Source: Micromonospora inyonensis
GTDB taxonomy: Bacteria > Actinomycetota > Actinomycetes > Mycobacteriales > Micromonosporaceae
Length of the DNA stretch: 64,000 nt
Assembly: GCF_900091415.1 (NCBI RefSeq)
Contig: NZ_FMHU01000002.1
Span: 2,790,001 to 2,854,000, forward strand
Reading direction: 5' to 3'
Below the pieces are notes generated by a model. It was not told the DNA's origin and did not search any database. It saw only the letters and a list, made by a program, of their open reading frames with translations. The position numbers were made by a program, and so were the translations under genes. Below, piece after piece: positions 26,803 to 35,260 of this stretch (within the stretch, counting starts at the first letter, position 1; the number at the start of each line of letters is the position of its first letter).

Positions 26803-28495
26803 GAGGTGCTCCTTGGGGACTGACGGTGTCGAGATGGTTGAGGAACGGTACGAACGGCGGGATCTCCCGCGGACTCACGTCGACGCAGACCACGGCCGGC
26901 GACCGGGTCGACCGGTGCGCGACCAGGGCCTGCCGCAGTTCGTCCGCCGTCCGGGCGTGGGTGACCGGCAGCGTCGGGAACATGCCCCGGATCCCGGCGG
27001 CCAGGTCAGTCGGTCGGAACTCGTTGAACGTGTACGCGTCGTCGTAGTAGAGCTGCTCGCGGGTGACGCACATGCCGTGCGCGTTGTTGTTGACGACCAC
27101 GAACGTCACCGGCAGGTCGTGCTCGACCGCAGTGTGGATCTCCATGCCGTGCATGAGGAACCCGCCGTCGCCGATCACCACGTAGCTGCGCTGGCCGGTG
27201 GCGAAGGCGGCCCCGATGCCCGCGCCGAGGCTGTGCCCCATGCCACCCATCCCCAGCGCGACGACGAACCGCCCGTCGCGCGGCGTGGCCACGTAGTGGA
27301 TGACGCCCGCGGCGGCGTTGCCCGCGTCGGCGACCACGGTCGCGCCGTCCGGCACGGCCGCGCCGACCGCCTCGACCGCGTCGCGCAGCCGCATGCCCTC
27401 CCCCTCGAACGGCGGGACGCTGAGGAAGCGCAGGTCCGCCCGGTCCGGGGGCGGTGGGGCGGGACGGGCGGCGCGCAGCCGCCCGGTGACCGCCCGCAAC
27501 TCGACGCGCAGGTCGCCGTCCACGTACAGCGCGTCCGGGTCACAGAAGGCCGGCTCGGCCCCGAAGCAGACCAGCTCGGTGCCGGCGAGCAGGGCGTCCA
27601 GGCCGCCGCGGGCCATCACCGGCAGTCGGGTGCCGACCAGCACGCAGAGCCGGGCCCGGCGCAGGGCGTCGGTGACGCTCGGGTGCCCGATCACCCCGGC
27701 GACGCCGACGAAGCGGGGATCGTGGTTGGAGAAGACGTCCTTGCCGTCGGGCACCACGGCGACGCGGGCGTCCAGCGCGGCGACGAACTCGGCCAGCTCG
27801 GCGCGGGCGCCCCGGCGGGCCACCTCGTCCCCGGCGATGACCAGCACCGGTTCGCCGGCCAACTCCACCAGCCGGTCGGCGGCGCGTTCCCGGGCCGCCG
27901 CGGCGGCGACCGGCACCCGCCGGGCGGCGAGCAGCTCCCCGATCTGCGGCGGGTCGACGAGGACGGCCTGCTGCACGTCTTTGGGCAGCAGCAGCACCGC
28001 CGGCCCACCGGGCAGCGCCCGGGTGGCGGTGAGCGCGTCGGCCAACGCCGGGGCGAGGTCCGCCGGGTCGTCGACCCGCGCGCAGTACCGGCTGATCGAG
28101 GAGAACAGCCGGTACGCGTCGAACGAGCCGGCCAGTCCGCTGGTGTCCTGGAAGGCCCCCCGACCCTCCAGCGGGCGGGACGGCTGCCCCACCACGGCCA
28201 GCAGCGGCACCCGGGAGGCGTACGCCTCGGCGACCCCCGGGACCAGGTTCATCGCCCCCGCGCCGGAGGTGGAGACGGCCACCGCGAGCCGCCCGGTGGT
28301 GCGGGCGTACCCGTCGGCCATGGCGGCGGCGGAGAACTCGTGCTTCGCCACCACCGCGCGGACCACCCCGTCGCAATGGTGCGCCGCGTCGTACAGATCT
28401 TCAATGTTGGCGCCGCCGACGCCGAAAATGTGCCGCACCCCGACTCGATGCAACGATCTGATCAGATAATCGACTACCCGGTACGGTCTGTCCAT
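26774..28495 (-). CDS. Thiamine-diphosphate-dependent enzyme, acetolactate synthase-like
   Basis: A 573-residue ThDP enzyme with all three domains. The N-terminal PYR domain contains the cofactor-activating Glu53 (AVVAKHEFSAAAMADGYAR); the central domain contains GTRLPVMARGG; and the C-terminal PP domain contains the GDGG metal/diphosphate motif (442-445) with NNN at 469-471. It most resembles acetolactate synthase-type decarboxylases and ligases, but it is alone, without a regulatory subunit, and sits in an acyl-ACP cluster. A likely role is carboligation or decarboxylation of a 2-keto acid onto a carrier-bound acyl group to give an acyloin. The ATG at 28495 begins a short, AT-richer segment. 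It is the first gene of a three-gene minus-strand operon divergent from the ACP operon. Confidence 0.85.
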   Translation of the reverse strand: MDRPYRVVDYLIRSLHRVGVRHIFGVGGANIEDLYDAAHHCDGVVRAVVAKHEFSAAAMADGYARTTGRLAVAVSTSGAGAMNLVPGVAEAYASRVPLLAVVGQPSRPLEGRGAFQDTSGLAGSFDAYRLFSSISRYCARVDDPADLAPALADALTATRALPGGPAVLLLPKDVQQAVLVDPPQIGELLAARRVPVAAAAARERAADRLVELAGEPVLVIAGDEVARRGARAELAEFVAALDARVAVVPDGKDVFSNHDPRFVGVAGVIGHPSVTDALRRARLCVLVGTRLPVMARGGLDALLAGTELVCFGAEPAFCDPDALYVDGDLRVELRAVTGRLRAARPAPPPPDRADLRFLSVPPFEGEGMRLRDAVEAVGAAVPDGATVVADAGNAAAGVIHYVATPRDGRFVVALGMGGMGHSLGAGIGAAFATGQRSYVVIGDGGFLMHGMEIHTAVEHDLPVTFVVVNNNAHGMCVTREQLYYDDAYTFNEFRPTDLAAGIRGMFPTLPVTHARTADELRQALVAHRSTRSPAVVCVDVSPREIPPFVPFLNHLDTVSPQGAPHDQPVVAVG

Positions 28496-28732
28496 TATGG
28501 ATGGCCCCCGCGCGGCACCTCGAAACCTATGTCCCCCCAGAGTTGCTCATCATGCCCCGGGCTATCGTCCACACACAAGGTCGCAATGGAGGGTCGCCCG
28601 AAACCATCCACTGTGGCATGATCCAGCGGACCGACCTTCCGAGGGTTGGCGATACGCATTCTCGATGCGGCGGTCAGTGACACCTCTCGCTGTCGAATGC
28701 GCAATCACACCACGTGCACGAGGAGTGACGCA
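28496..28732. promoter_or_regulatory. Divergent promoter region of the acyl-ACP cluster
   Basis: A 237-bp gap separates the ThDP operon (minus) from the ACP operon (plus). It is visibly lower in GC than its surroundings and has local dyad symmetry, for example GCATTCTCGATGC near 28658 and a second GAATGCGC segment near 28697. No gene is seen. It is the natural place for joint control of both halves of the cluster, but I can identify no regulator gene inside it. Confidence 0.5.
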
Positions 28733-28981
28733 GTGATTACCGTTGAACAGGTCTGCGAAATGGTGCAGAAGAAACTGCGTGGAAAGAACGCCGACGAGAT
28801 GTCGCTCGGCGCCCAGACCGCCTTCGACGACCTCGGACTGTCCAGCCTCCAGGTGGCCGACATCGTCTACGGCATCGAGGACCAACTCGGCATCGAGTTC
28901 GACCCGTCCCGCGCGGCGGACGTGAAGACCATCGGTGACCTGGTGGACCTGGCCAACTCCACGGCCCAGCTCCAGGCGTAG
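28733..28981 (+). CDS. Acyl carrier protein
   Basis: An 82-residue, acidic, stand-alone carrier protein. The phosphopantetheine site is in DDLGLSSLQ (Ser38), followed by the typical helix III segment VADIVYGIEDQLGIEFDPSRAADVKTIGDLV. The GTG at 28733 has GAGGAG 8 bases upstream; the longer frame from 28646 lacks a site. It is the first gene of the plus-strand set ACP-methyltransferase-FAD enzyme-SDR-small ORF-SDR, with only 3 bp to the next gene. It is presumably loaded by the acyl-AMP ligase and activated by a Sfp-type transferase such as the one at 17.1-17.7 kb, if that is still active. Confidence 0.92.
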   Translation: MITVEQVCEMVQKKLRGKNADEMSLGAQTAFDDLGLSSLQVADIVYGIEDQLGIEFDPSRAADVKTIGDLVDLANSTAQLQA

Positions 28982-28984
28982 GTC

Positions 28985-29896
28985 GTGTCCGTCCACGCAC
29001 CGCTGGCCGACGCCCCGGCGGCCGGAGCCGACAACGGCCGCTACGACGGCGCGTCCATGGACGCCATCCAGCAGCACTACGACCTCTCGAACGACTTCTA
29101 CGCGCTCTGGCTCGGCCGGTCGATGGCCTACAGCTGCGCGATGTGGTCCGGGCCGGAGGACGACCTCGACGCCGCCCAGCTCCGCAAGTTCGACTACCTC
29201 GTCGAGGGGGCGCGGGCGACCGGAGCGCGCCGGGTGCTCGACGTCGGGTGCGGCTGGGGCGGGTTGAGGGAGCGCCTGGTGGGCACGCACCGGGTGGAGC
29301 AGGTCGTCGGGTTGACGCTCAGCGACTCGCAGGCCGAGTGGGTCCGGGCACGCGCGTCGGACGGGGTCGAGGTGCACGTCCAGGACTGGCTGGACCACAC
29401 CCCGACCGAGCCGTACGACGCGGTGATCTCGATCGGCGCGTTCGAGCACTTCGCCCGGGAGGGGCTGACCCGGGCGGCACGCGTCGCCGCGTACCGCGAG
29501 TTCTTCACCCGGTGCCGTGGCTGGCTGCGCCCCGGCGGGCGGATCGCCATCCAGACCAACATCAAGGGCAACAACGTCCGGATGGACCGGCAGACCGTCG
29601 CCGACCTGCTCTTCATCATCGAGCGGATCTTCACCGAGTCCGAGATCCCGGCGCTGTCCGAGGTCATCCAGGGCAGTGAGCGGATCTTCGACGTGGTGTC
29701 GGTCCGCAACGACCCCGACCACTACGCGCGGACCTGCGCGCAGTGGCTGGACGGCCTCCGGCGCAACCGGGAGCGGGCCCTGGAGCTGGTGGGCGAGGAG
29801 CAGGGCGCCGAGTACGAGCGGTACCTCTCCGCCACCGTCGGACACTTCGAACGCCGGCACCTCGGGCTGGCCCGACTGCTCCTCGAGGCGGTCTGA
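28985..29896 (+). CDS. Cyclopropane-fatty-acid-synthase-like SAM methyltransferase
   Basis: A 303-residue methyltransferase of the CFA/mycolic acid methyltransferase family. Signatures are HYDLSNDFYALWL (31-43), YSCAMW (49-54), the SAM loop VLDVGCGWGG (84-93) and a GAFEHFAREG segment. Known relatives add a methylene or methyl to cis double bonds of acyl chains, so substrate and order fit a desaturated acyl group made by the desaturase in this cluster, but here possibly on the ACP. It is shorter than CfaA, lacking the N-terminal domain, and close to mycolic-type enzymes in size. The GTG at 28985 starts 3 bp after the ACP stop. It is followed by a 14-nt hairpin also found after the acyl-AMP ligase. 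Confidence 0.88.
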   Translation: MSVHAPLADAPAAGADNGRYDGASMDAIQQHYDLSNDFYALWLGRSMAYSCAMWSGPEDDLDAAQLRKFDYLVEGARATGARRVLDVGCGWGGLRERLVGTHRVEQVVGLTLSDSQAEWVRARASDGVEVHVQDWLDHTPTEPYDAVISIGAFEHFAREGLTRAARVAAYREFFTRCRGWLRPGGRIAIQTNIKGNNVRMDRQTVADLLFIIERIFTESEIPALSEVIQGSERIFDVVSVRNDPDHYARTCAQWLDGLRRNRERALELVGEEQGAEYERYLSATVGHFERRHLGLARLLLEAV

Positions 29897-29899
29897 GAC

Positions 29900-29913
29900 G
29901 TCGCTGCCGCGAC
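29900..29913. repeat. 14-nt hairpin GTCGCTGCCGCGAC, copy 2
   Basis: Identical to 25084-25097 and again placed just after a stop codon of a cluster gene. Confidence 0.6.
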
Positions 29914-29933
29914 GGATCAGCGATTGGAGCGCT

Positions 29934-31252
29934 GTGCCGAACTATCGACATGAGGTCTACTGGCAGACCACCGAGGCCGCCGAACCACAGGACGCCCTGA
30001 CCGGCGACGTCGAGTGCGACGTCGCCGTCGTCGGTGCCGGATTCACCGGCATGTGGACCGCGTACTCGCTGAAGAAGGCGCGCCCGGAGCTGTCCATCCA
30101 CCTGCTCGACGCGGGGCTCGCCGGGGGCGCGGCCTCCGGCACCGCCGACGGTTTCGTCACCCCCACCCTCGGCAAGGACCTGGACCAGTTGATCCGGGTC
30201 TACGGGGCGGAGGCGGCCGGCAAGGCGTCCGCGATCGTCGGTCGGTCCGTCCTGGAGATCGGCCGGTTCTGCCGCCGGGAGAAGGTCGACGCCGAGTACG
30301 AGGCGAACGACTACCTGATGGTGGCGCTCAACGACGGGCAGCTCGCCCGCCTGGAACACGACCGGCGGCTCGCCCTCAAGCTGGGCAGTGACACCAAGAT
30401 CATGGACGCGGCGGAGGCCCGCGCCTACGTCGACTCCCCCGAGATCAAGGGGGCGGTCCGGGTCGGCGGGGCGCTGGTCAACCCGTTCAAGCTGGCCCGG
30501 GGCCTGGCCCGGACGCTGCGCGCGGCGGGCGTGGCCATCCACGAGCGCACCGCCGTGCAGCGGTGGAGCCGGCGGCGACGCCGGGTGCCGCGCACACGGT
30601 GGTGACCGCCGCCGGGCGGGTCCGGGCACCACAGGTGGTGCTGGCCACCAGCGCGTCGCAGTACACCTTCCCGGAGTTCCGGCGCACCGTGCTGCCGATG
30701 TGGAGCTACGTGCTGATCGGCGAGCCGCTCGGCGAGGAGCAGCTCGGCCGGGTGCACTGGCCCGGACGGGAGGGTCTGGTCGAGGCGAAGACGTTTCTCC
30801 ACTGTGGTCGGTTTACCGCCGACAACCGGTTGATGTGGGCCGGCGGACGGGCCTACTACTACCCGCGCAACCCGTTCGACCGGGCCCACCAGGAGAACCC
30901 GGCGATCTACCGGGAGCTGACCGAGTCGTTCGCCCGGTTCTTCCCGGCCTGGCGGGACGTGCGGTTCGAGTTCGCCTATGGCGGGGTCATCGACATCACC
31001 CGCGACATGATGCCGCACTTCGGCACGCTCCGGCCCGGCCTGCACTACGGGTACGGCTACTGCGGCAACGGCATCGCCGCCACCCACACCGGGGGGCGGA
31101 TCCTGCGTGACCTGGTCCTCGGCGAGACGACCGACTACTCGACGCTGGCCCTGGTCGACGCGCCCCGACCGACCTTCCCGCCGGAGCCGATCAGCTTCGC
31201 CGGCTACCAGGTGCTGTCCCGGGTGTACGAGTGGAAGGACCGGCGCGGATGA
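29934..31252 (+). pseudogene. FAD-dependent oxidoreductase (DAO/amine oxidase type), frameshifted
   Basis: An FAD enzyme of the glycine/D-amino acid oxidase superfamily, closest in look to gamma-glutamylputrescine oxidase-like proteins. The GTG at 29934 (GGAG upstream) opens with a short head, then the FAD loop VVGAGFTGMWTAYSL (32-46) and GFVTPTLGKDLDQL. At 30,562 a G appears to be missing (CGGTGG where CGGGTGG would keep the frame); the second part (VVLATSASQYTFPEF, LMWAGGRAYYYPRNP, YGYGYCGNGIAATHTGG with the C-terminal FAD site) continues in another frame to 31252. The last bases overlap the next ATG (ATGA). It could oxidise an amine or amino-acid-derived unit joined to the acyl chain. Confidence 0.78.
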
Positions 31253-32124
31253 GCCGGCAGAAGATGATCGTCCTCACCGGAGCGTCCGGAGTGGTCGGGC
31301 AGTCGATCGTCCGGGAGCTGGCCGGTCGTCCGGTGCTCTGCCTGGTCAACTCGGGCAGCGTGGCCGGTCCCGGGGTGGAGATGCTGCGGGTCGACCTGTC
31401 CCGCCCGCAGCTCGGCCTCGACGACGACGGCTACGCCGACCTGGTCGCCCGCACCGGCGCGGTCATCCACTCCGGCGGGCTGACCGACTGGGGGCAGTCG
31501 CCCGAGCGGTACCAGCGCACCAACGTGGACGGCACCCGCGAGGTGATCGAACTGGCCCGCCGGGCCGACGCGTCGATCTACCACCAGAGCACCTCCTTCG
31601 TGCACGCGCTGGCCCCCTCCGCCCCGCTGCCGCTGCGGCCGACCAACGTGGTCACCGCGTACGTCCGCTCCAAGCTCGCCGCGGAGGAACGGCTGCGGGC
31701 CTCCGGCGTGCCGTACGTGATCTTCCGGCCGACGAACCTGATCGGTGACGCGGCGACCGGGCTGACCTCGCGCGGGCAGATCGTGCAGCTCATGTCGGAC
31801 TGGATCTGCCGGGGCCGGGCGAAGCTCTTCCCGGCCCACCCCGGCAACCTGGTGGACATCGTCCCGCAGGACACCCTGGCCCGGGCCACCATCGCCGCGC
31901 TGGACGCGGGCGACCACGGCCGGGAGTACTGGGTGACCTACGGCAAGGAGGCGATGACCGTCGACGAGGCGCTGGAGATCTGCGTCGAACACGCCCGCCG
32001 GCGCGGCAAGGAGATCACCCGCCCCCGGGTGATCCACCCGGACGACCTGACCGAGGCGGAGCTGGCCGCCCTGGCCCCGATGTCCCGCCGGTACGTGGAG
32101 GTCCTCGCCGATGTCAGCGAGTGA
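31249..32124 (+). CDS. NAD(P)-dependent epimerase/dehydratase-type SDR
   Basis: A 291-residue extended short-chain dehydrogenase with the Rossmann loop LTGASGVVGQ (9-18), HSGGLTDWG, the catalytic tyrosine-lysine pair in TAYVRSK, then FRPTNLIGDAATG and a C-terminal substrate domain. The family includes sugar epimerases, 3-beta-hydroxysteroid dehydrogenases and thioester-reductase-like enzymes; the last would suit release of a carrier-bound acyl chain as an aldehyde, but this cannot be decided from sequence. The ATG at 31249 overlaps the previous stop, and a 46-codon ORF starts inside its last 14 bp. Confidence 0.82.
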   Translation: MSRQKMIVLTGASGVVGQSIVRELAGRPVLCLVNSGSVAGPGVEMLRVDLSRPQLGLDDDGYADLVARTGAVIHSGGLTDWGQSPERYQRTNVDGTREVIELARRADASIYHQSTSFVHALAPSAPLPLRPTNVVTAYVRSKLAAEERLRASGVPYVIFRPTNLIGDAATGLTSRGQIVQLMSDWICRGRAKLFPAHPGNLVDIVPQDTLARATIAALDAGDHGREYWVTYGKEAMTVDEALEICVEHARRRGKEITRPRVIHPDDLTEAELAALAPMSRRYVEVLADVSE

Positions 32125-32251
32125 CCGCGTGCTCCGGCGGGGCCCTCCCTCCTCCCTGGACGAGCTGCGCAGCCGGTACGGCCTGCCGCACGTCTCCGAC
32201 CGGGACGCCTACCGACGAAGCCTCGAGTACTGGAGCGAGCAGGGTGCCTGA
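32111..32251 (+). CDS. 46-codon ORF nested between two SDR genes
   Basis: The ATG at 32111 encodes 46 residues ending in a TGA at 32251. It overlaps the upstream SDR by 14 bp and the downstream SDR by 8 bp, so it fills the gap exactly. The product has an N-terminal basic stretch (DRVLRRGPPSS) and an amphipathic, charged C-terminal half (DELRSRYGLPHVSDRDAYRRSLEYWSEQG) without cysteines or membrane segment. I recognise no family. The packing suggests a real small subunit or accessory peptide of the cluster. Confidence 0.55.
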   Translation: MSASDRVLRRGPPSSLDELRSRYGLPHVSDRDAYRRSLEYWSEQGA

Positions 32252-33197
32252 CGACACGGAGCACACGTCCACCGACGGCCGGTGGGAGCCGCCGGCGCTG
32301 GCCGGCAGCGTCGCCGTGGTGACCGGCGGCAGCCGGGGGGTCGGGCGCGGCGTCGCCCTGGCCCTCGGCGACGCCGGGGCGACGGTCTACGTCACCGGGC
32401 GCAGCACCCGGGCCGACGGGCGCACCGAAGGGCTGCCCGGCACCGTCGACGACACCGCCGACGAGGTGACCCGGCGCGGCGGGCGGGGCATCGCGGTGCG
32501 CTGCGACCACCACGACGACGCACCGGTCGCCGCGTTGTTCGCGCGGATCGCCACCGAGCAGGACGGCCGGCTCGACCTGCTGGTCAACAACGCCTGGAGC
32601 GGGTACGAGCGCTCCGACGAGGCCCGCTTCGACGCCCCGTTCTGGCACCAGCCGATGTGGCGGTACGACGCGTACGCGGCGTCGGTGCGGGCGCAGTTCA
32701 CCGCCAGCCGGCACGCGGTGGAGCTGATGCTCCCCCGGGACGCCGGCCTGCTGGTCACGATCAGCTACACCGACGGGGACACCTACCTCGGGCAGGCGGC
32801 GTACGACATGTTCAAGGCCGCCTCCGACCGGCTCAGCCGGGCGATGGCCGGTGACCTGCGCAAGACGAAGATCACCTCGGTCGGGCTGCACCCCGGTTTC
32901 GTCCGCACCGAGCGGGTCGAGGCGGCCTGGTCGGCGCTGGGCAGCGGCCCGGCGGCCGTGGTCCACTCCGCCGAGTACGTCGGTCGGGCGATCGCCCACC
33001 TGCTGGCCGACCCGTCGGTGCGGGAGGAGTCCGGGCAGGTCCTCGCCTGCGGTGACCTCGCCCAGCGGTACGGCTTCTCCGACGTCGACGGCCGCCGCCC
33101 CCCGGCGTTCAGGCTGGAGGGCATGATGAGCCTGGCCACCCGGATGGAGCGGCTGAACAAGGTCATCGCGGCCCAGAAGCGCGCCGCCGAGAGCTGA
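32244..33197 (+). CDS. Short-chain dehydrogenase/reductase (DHRS1-like)
   Basis: A 317-residue classical SDR with VVTGGSRGVGRGVALAL (cofactor loop, ~25-41), LLVNNAWSGYE (~113-123), a serine in TISYTDGDTYL and the YDMFK catalytic pair near 195, then GLHPGFVRTE. The long segment between helix C and the active site, with WHQPMWRYDAY, resembles DHRS1-type reductases. The GTG at 32244 overlaps the 46-codon ORF. It is the last gene of the ACP operon and is followed by a bidirectional terminator. It probably reduces a keto group of the cluster's intermediate; substrate unknown. Confidence 0.85.
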   Translation: MPDDTEHTSTDGRWEPPALAGSVAVVTGGSRGVGRGVALALGDAGATVYVTGRSTRADGRTEGLPGTVDDTADEVTRRGGRGIAVRCDHHDDAPVAALFARIATEQDGRLDLLVNNAWSGYERSDEARFDAPFWHQPMWRYDAYAASVRAQFTASRHAVELMLPRDAGLLVTISYTDGDTYLGQAAYDMFKAASDRLSRAMAGDLRKTKITSVGLHPGFVRTERVEAAWSALGSGPAAVVHSAEYVGRAIAHLLADPSVREESGQVLACGDLAQRYGFSDVDGRRPPAFRLEGMMSLATRMERLNKVIAAQKRAAES

Positions 33198-33215
33198 GGC
33201 GGCGCCGGATCCGAC

Positions 33216-33248
33216 AGAGCCGGGATGGACGTCGTCCACCCCGGCTCT
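33216..33248. terminator. Bidirectional terminator at the right end of the acyl-ACP cluster
   Basis: The arms AGAGCCGGGATGGAC and GTCCACCCCGGCTCT pair with a single mismatch around a 3-base loop. It separates the last cluster gene (plus) from aspS (minus), which converge here. Confidence 0.75.
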
Positions 33249-33266
33249 CGTCGTCCGGGCGGTGGA

Positions 33267-35090
33267 TCAGGTCGGGTCGGCCACCGGGGCGGCCGGGCCG
33301 GCGGTGCCGGTGTGCGCGGCGGCCGGTGCCTTCGGCTTGGCGTCGATGCCCGCCTCGGTGCGCTGCTGGACGGTGATCGGGGTCGGCGCCCCGGTCAGCG
33401 GGTCGAAGCCGCCCCGGGTCTTCGGGAAGGCGATCACCTCGCGGATCGAGTCCGCGCCGGCGAGAAGCATGCAGACCCGGTCCCAGCCGAACGCGATGCC
33501 GCCGTGCGGGGGCGGGCCGTACTTGAACGCCTCCAGCAGGAAGCCGAACTTGTCCTGCGCCTCCTCCGGGGTGATGCCGAGCAGGTCGAAGACTCGCCGC
33601 TGCACGTCGCCCCGATGGATACGGATCGAGCCGCCACCGATCTCGTTGCCGTTGCAGACGATGTCGTAGGCGTACGCCAGGGCCCGGTCGGGAGCCTGGT
33701 CGAACCGGTCCATCCACTCCGAGTTCGGCGAGGTGAACGGGTGGTGCACCGCCGTCCAGCCGCCCGCCCCGCCGGCTTCCTGGTCGAGGACCGGCTCGAA
33801 CATCGGCGCGTCGACCACCCAGCAGAACGCCCAGGCGCTCTCGTCGACCAGCTTGGCCCGCTTGGCAATCTCCACCCGGGCCGCGCCGAGCAGCTCCTGC
33901 GCCTCGCGGGTGTTCGTGCCGGCGGCGAAGAAGACCGCGTCACCGGGCTTCGCGCCGACCGCGTCGGCCAACCCGGCGAGGTGCTCGGCGGAGAGGTTCT
34001 TCGCCACCGGGCCGCGCGGCTCGCCGGTCTCGGCGTCGAGCACCACGTACGCCAGGCCCTTCGCGCCGCGCGCCTTGGCCCAGTCCTGCCAGCCGTCCAG
34101 CTCCTTGCGGGTCTGCGCGGCCCCGCCCGGCATGACGACCGCACCGACGTACCCGCCCGCGTCGATCGCGCCGGCGAACACCCGGAACGCGGTGCCGCGC
34201 AGGTAGTCGGTCAGCTCGGTCAGCTCGACGCCGTAGCGCAGGTCCGGCTTGTCGGAGCCGTACCGGGCCATCGCGTCGTGCCAGGTGATCCGGGGGATCG
34301 GCCGGGAGATCTCGTGGCCGGCGAGGTCCCGCCACAGCTCCGCGACGATCGCCTCGCCGAGGTCGATCACGTCGTCCTCGGTGACGAAGGACATCTCGAT
34401 GTCGAGCTGGGTGAACTCCGGCTGCCGGTCGGCGCGGAAATCCTCGTCGCGGTAGCAGCGGGCGATCTGGTAGTACCGCTCCATGCCGCCGACCATGAGC
34501 AGCTGCTTGAACAGCTGCGGGGACTGCGGCAGGGCGTACCAGCTGCCCGGCTGGAGCCGGACCGGCACCAGGAAGTCCCGGGCGCCCTCGGGCGTCGACC
34601 GGGTCAGCGTCGGCGTCTCGATCTCCAGGAAGTCCCGCTCGTGCAGCACCTTCCGGGCGAGCTGGTTGGCCCGGGAACGCAGCCGCATGGCGTTGGCCGG
34701 ACCACCCCGGCGCAGGTCCAGGTAGCGGTAGCGGAGCCGGACGTCGTCGCCCGCCTCGACCTGGTCGTCCACCGGCAGCGGCAGCGGCGCCGCCTCGGAG
34801 AGCACCTCCAGGCCGGTGGCGGTCACCTCGACGTCGCCGGTCGGCAGCTCCGGGTTCTCGTTGCCCTCGGGGCGGCGGGTCACCTCGCCGGTCACCTTGA
34901 CACAGAACTCGTTGCGCAGCGCGTGCGCGTCCTCCTCGCGGAGGACCACCTGGACCACACCGGAGCCGTCGCGCAGGTCGACGAAGATGACGCCGCCGTG
35001 GTCGCGCCGGCGGGCGACCCACCCGGCGAGCGTCACCGTGGTGCCGGCGTCCGCCGCGCGCAGGCCGCCGGCGTCATGGGTACGGATCAC
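33267..35090 (-). CDS. aspS: Aspartyl-tRNA synthetase
   Basis: A class II synthetase of bacterial type, 607 residues. It contains the N-terminal anticodon OB fold ([19 protein letters not shown], ~22-40), motif 2 ([21 protein letters not shown]), the large GAD insertion and motif 3 ([15 protein letters not shown]). The C-terminus ends in a short Ala/Pro/Thr tail. The GTG at 35090 has GAGGAG nine bases upstream. Bacteria lacking AsnRS or using GatCAB often have a non-discriminating AspRS; this cannot be judged here. It is intact and marks the right border of the 13-33 kb accessory region. Confidence 0.97.
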   Translation of the reverse strand: MIRTHDAGGLRAADAGTTVTLAGWVARRRDHGGVIFVDLRDGSGVVQVVLREEDAHALRNEFCVKVTGEVTRRPEGNENPELPTGDVEVTATGLEVLSEAAPLPLPVDDQVEAGDDVRLRYRYLDLRRGGPANAMRLRSRANQLARKVLHERDFLEIETPTLTRSTPEGARDFLVPVRLQPGSWYALPQSPQLFKQLLMVGGMERYYQIARCYRDEDFRADRQPEFTQLDIEMSFVTEDDVIDLGEAIVAELWRDLAGHEISRPIPRITWHDAMARYGSDKPDLRYGVELTELTDYLRGTAFRVFAGAIDAGGYVGAVVMPGGAAQTRKELDGWQDWAKARGAKGLAYVVLDAETGEPRGPVAKNLSAEHLAGLADAVGAKPGDAVFFAAGTNTREAQELLGAARVEIAKRAKLVDESAWAFCWVVDAPMFEPVLDQEAGGAGGWTAVHHPFTSPNSEWMDRFDQAPDRALAYAYDIVCNGNEIGGGSIRIHRGDVQRRVFDLLGITPEEAQDKFGFLLEAFKYGPPPHGGIAFGWDRVCMLLAGADSIREVIAFPKTRGGFDPLTGAPTPITVQQRTEAGIDAKPKAPAAAHTGTAGPAAPVADPT

Positions 35091-35260
35091 GACTTGCGTC
35101 TCCTCATCTGCGGTCCAGCTTTACCCCTCGCATTGTGTCAGGGGCACCCGGTGCGGACCGGCACCGGGCGGCTCCCGGCCGGGAACGGCACGGCGCGTCC
35201 CCTGGCCGGCGACCCGCCCCCCGTCGGAAGCCACCCTCGCGGCGCGATACGGTCGAGATC

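Noticed and set aside
13000..33250. Prophage, insertion sequence or integrative element as carrier of the accessory region
   Set aside because: No integrase, transposase, terminal repeats or tRNA target were found, so only a general insertion is inferred.
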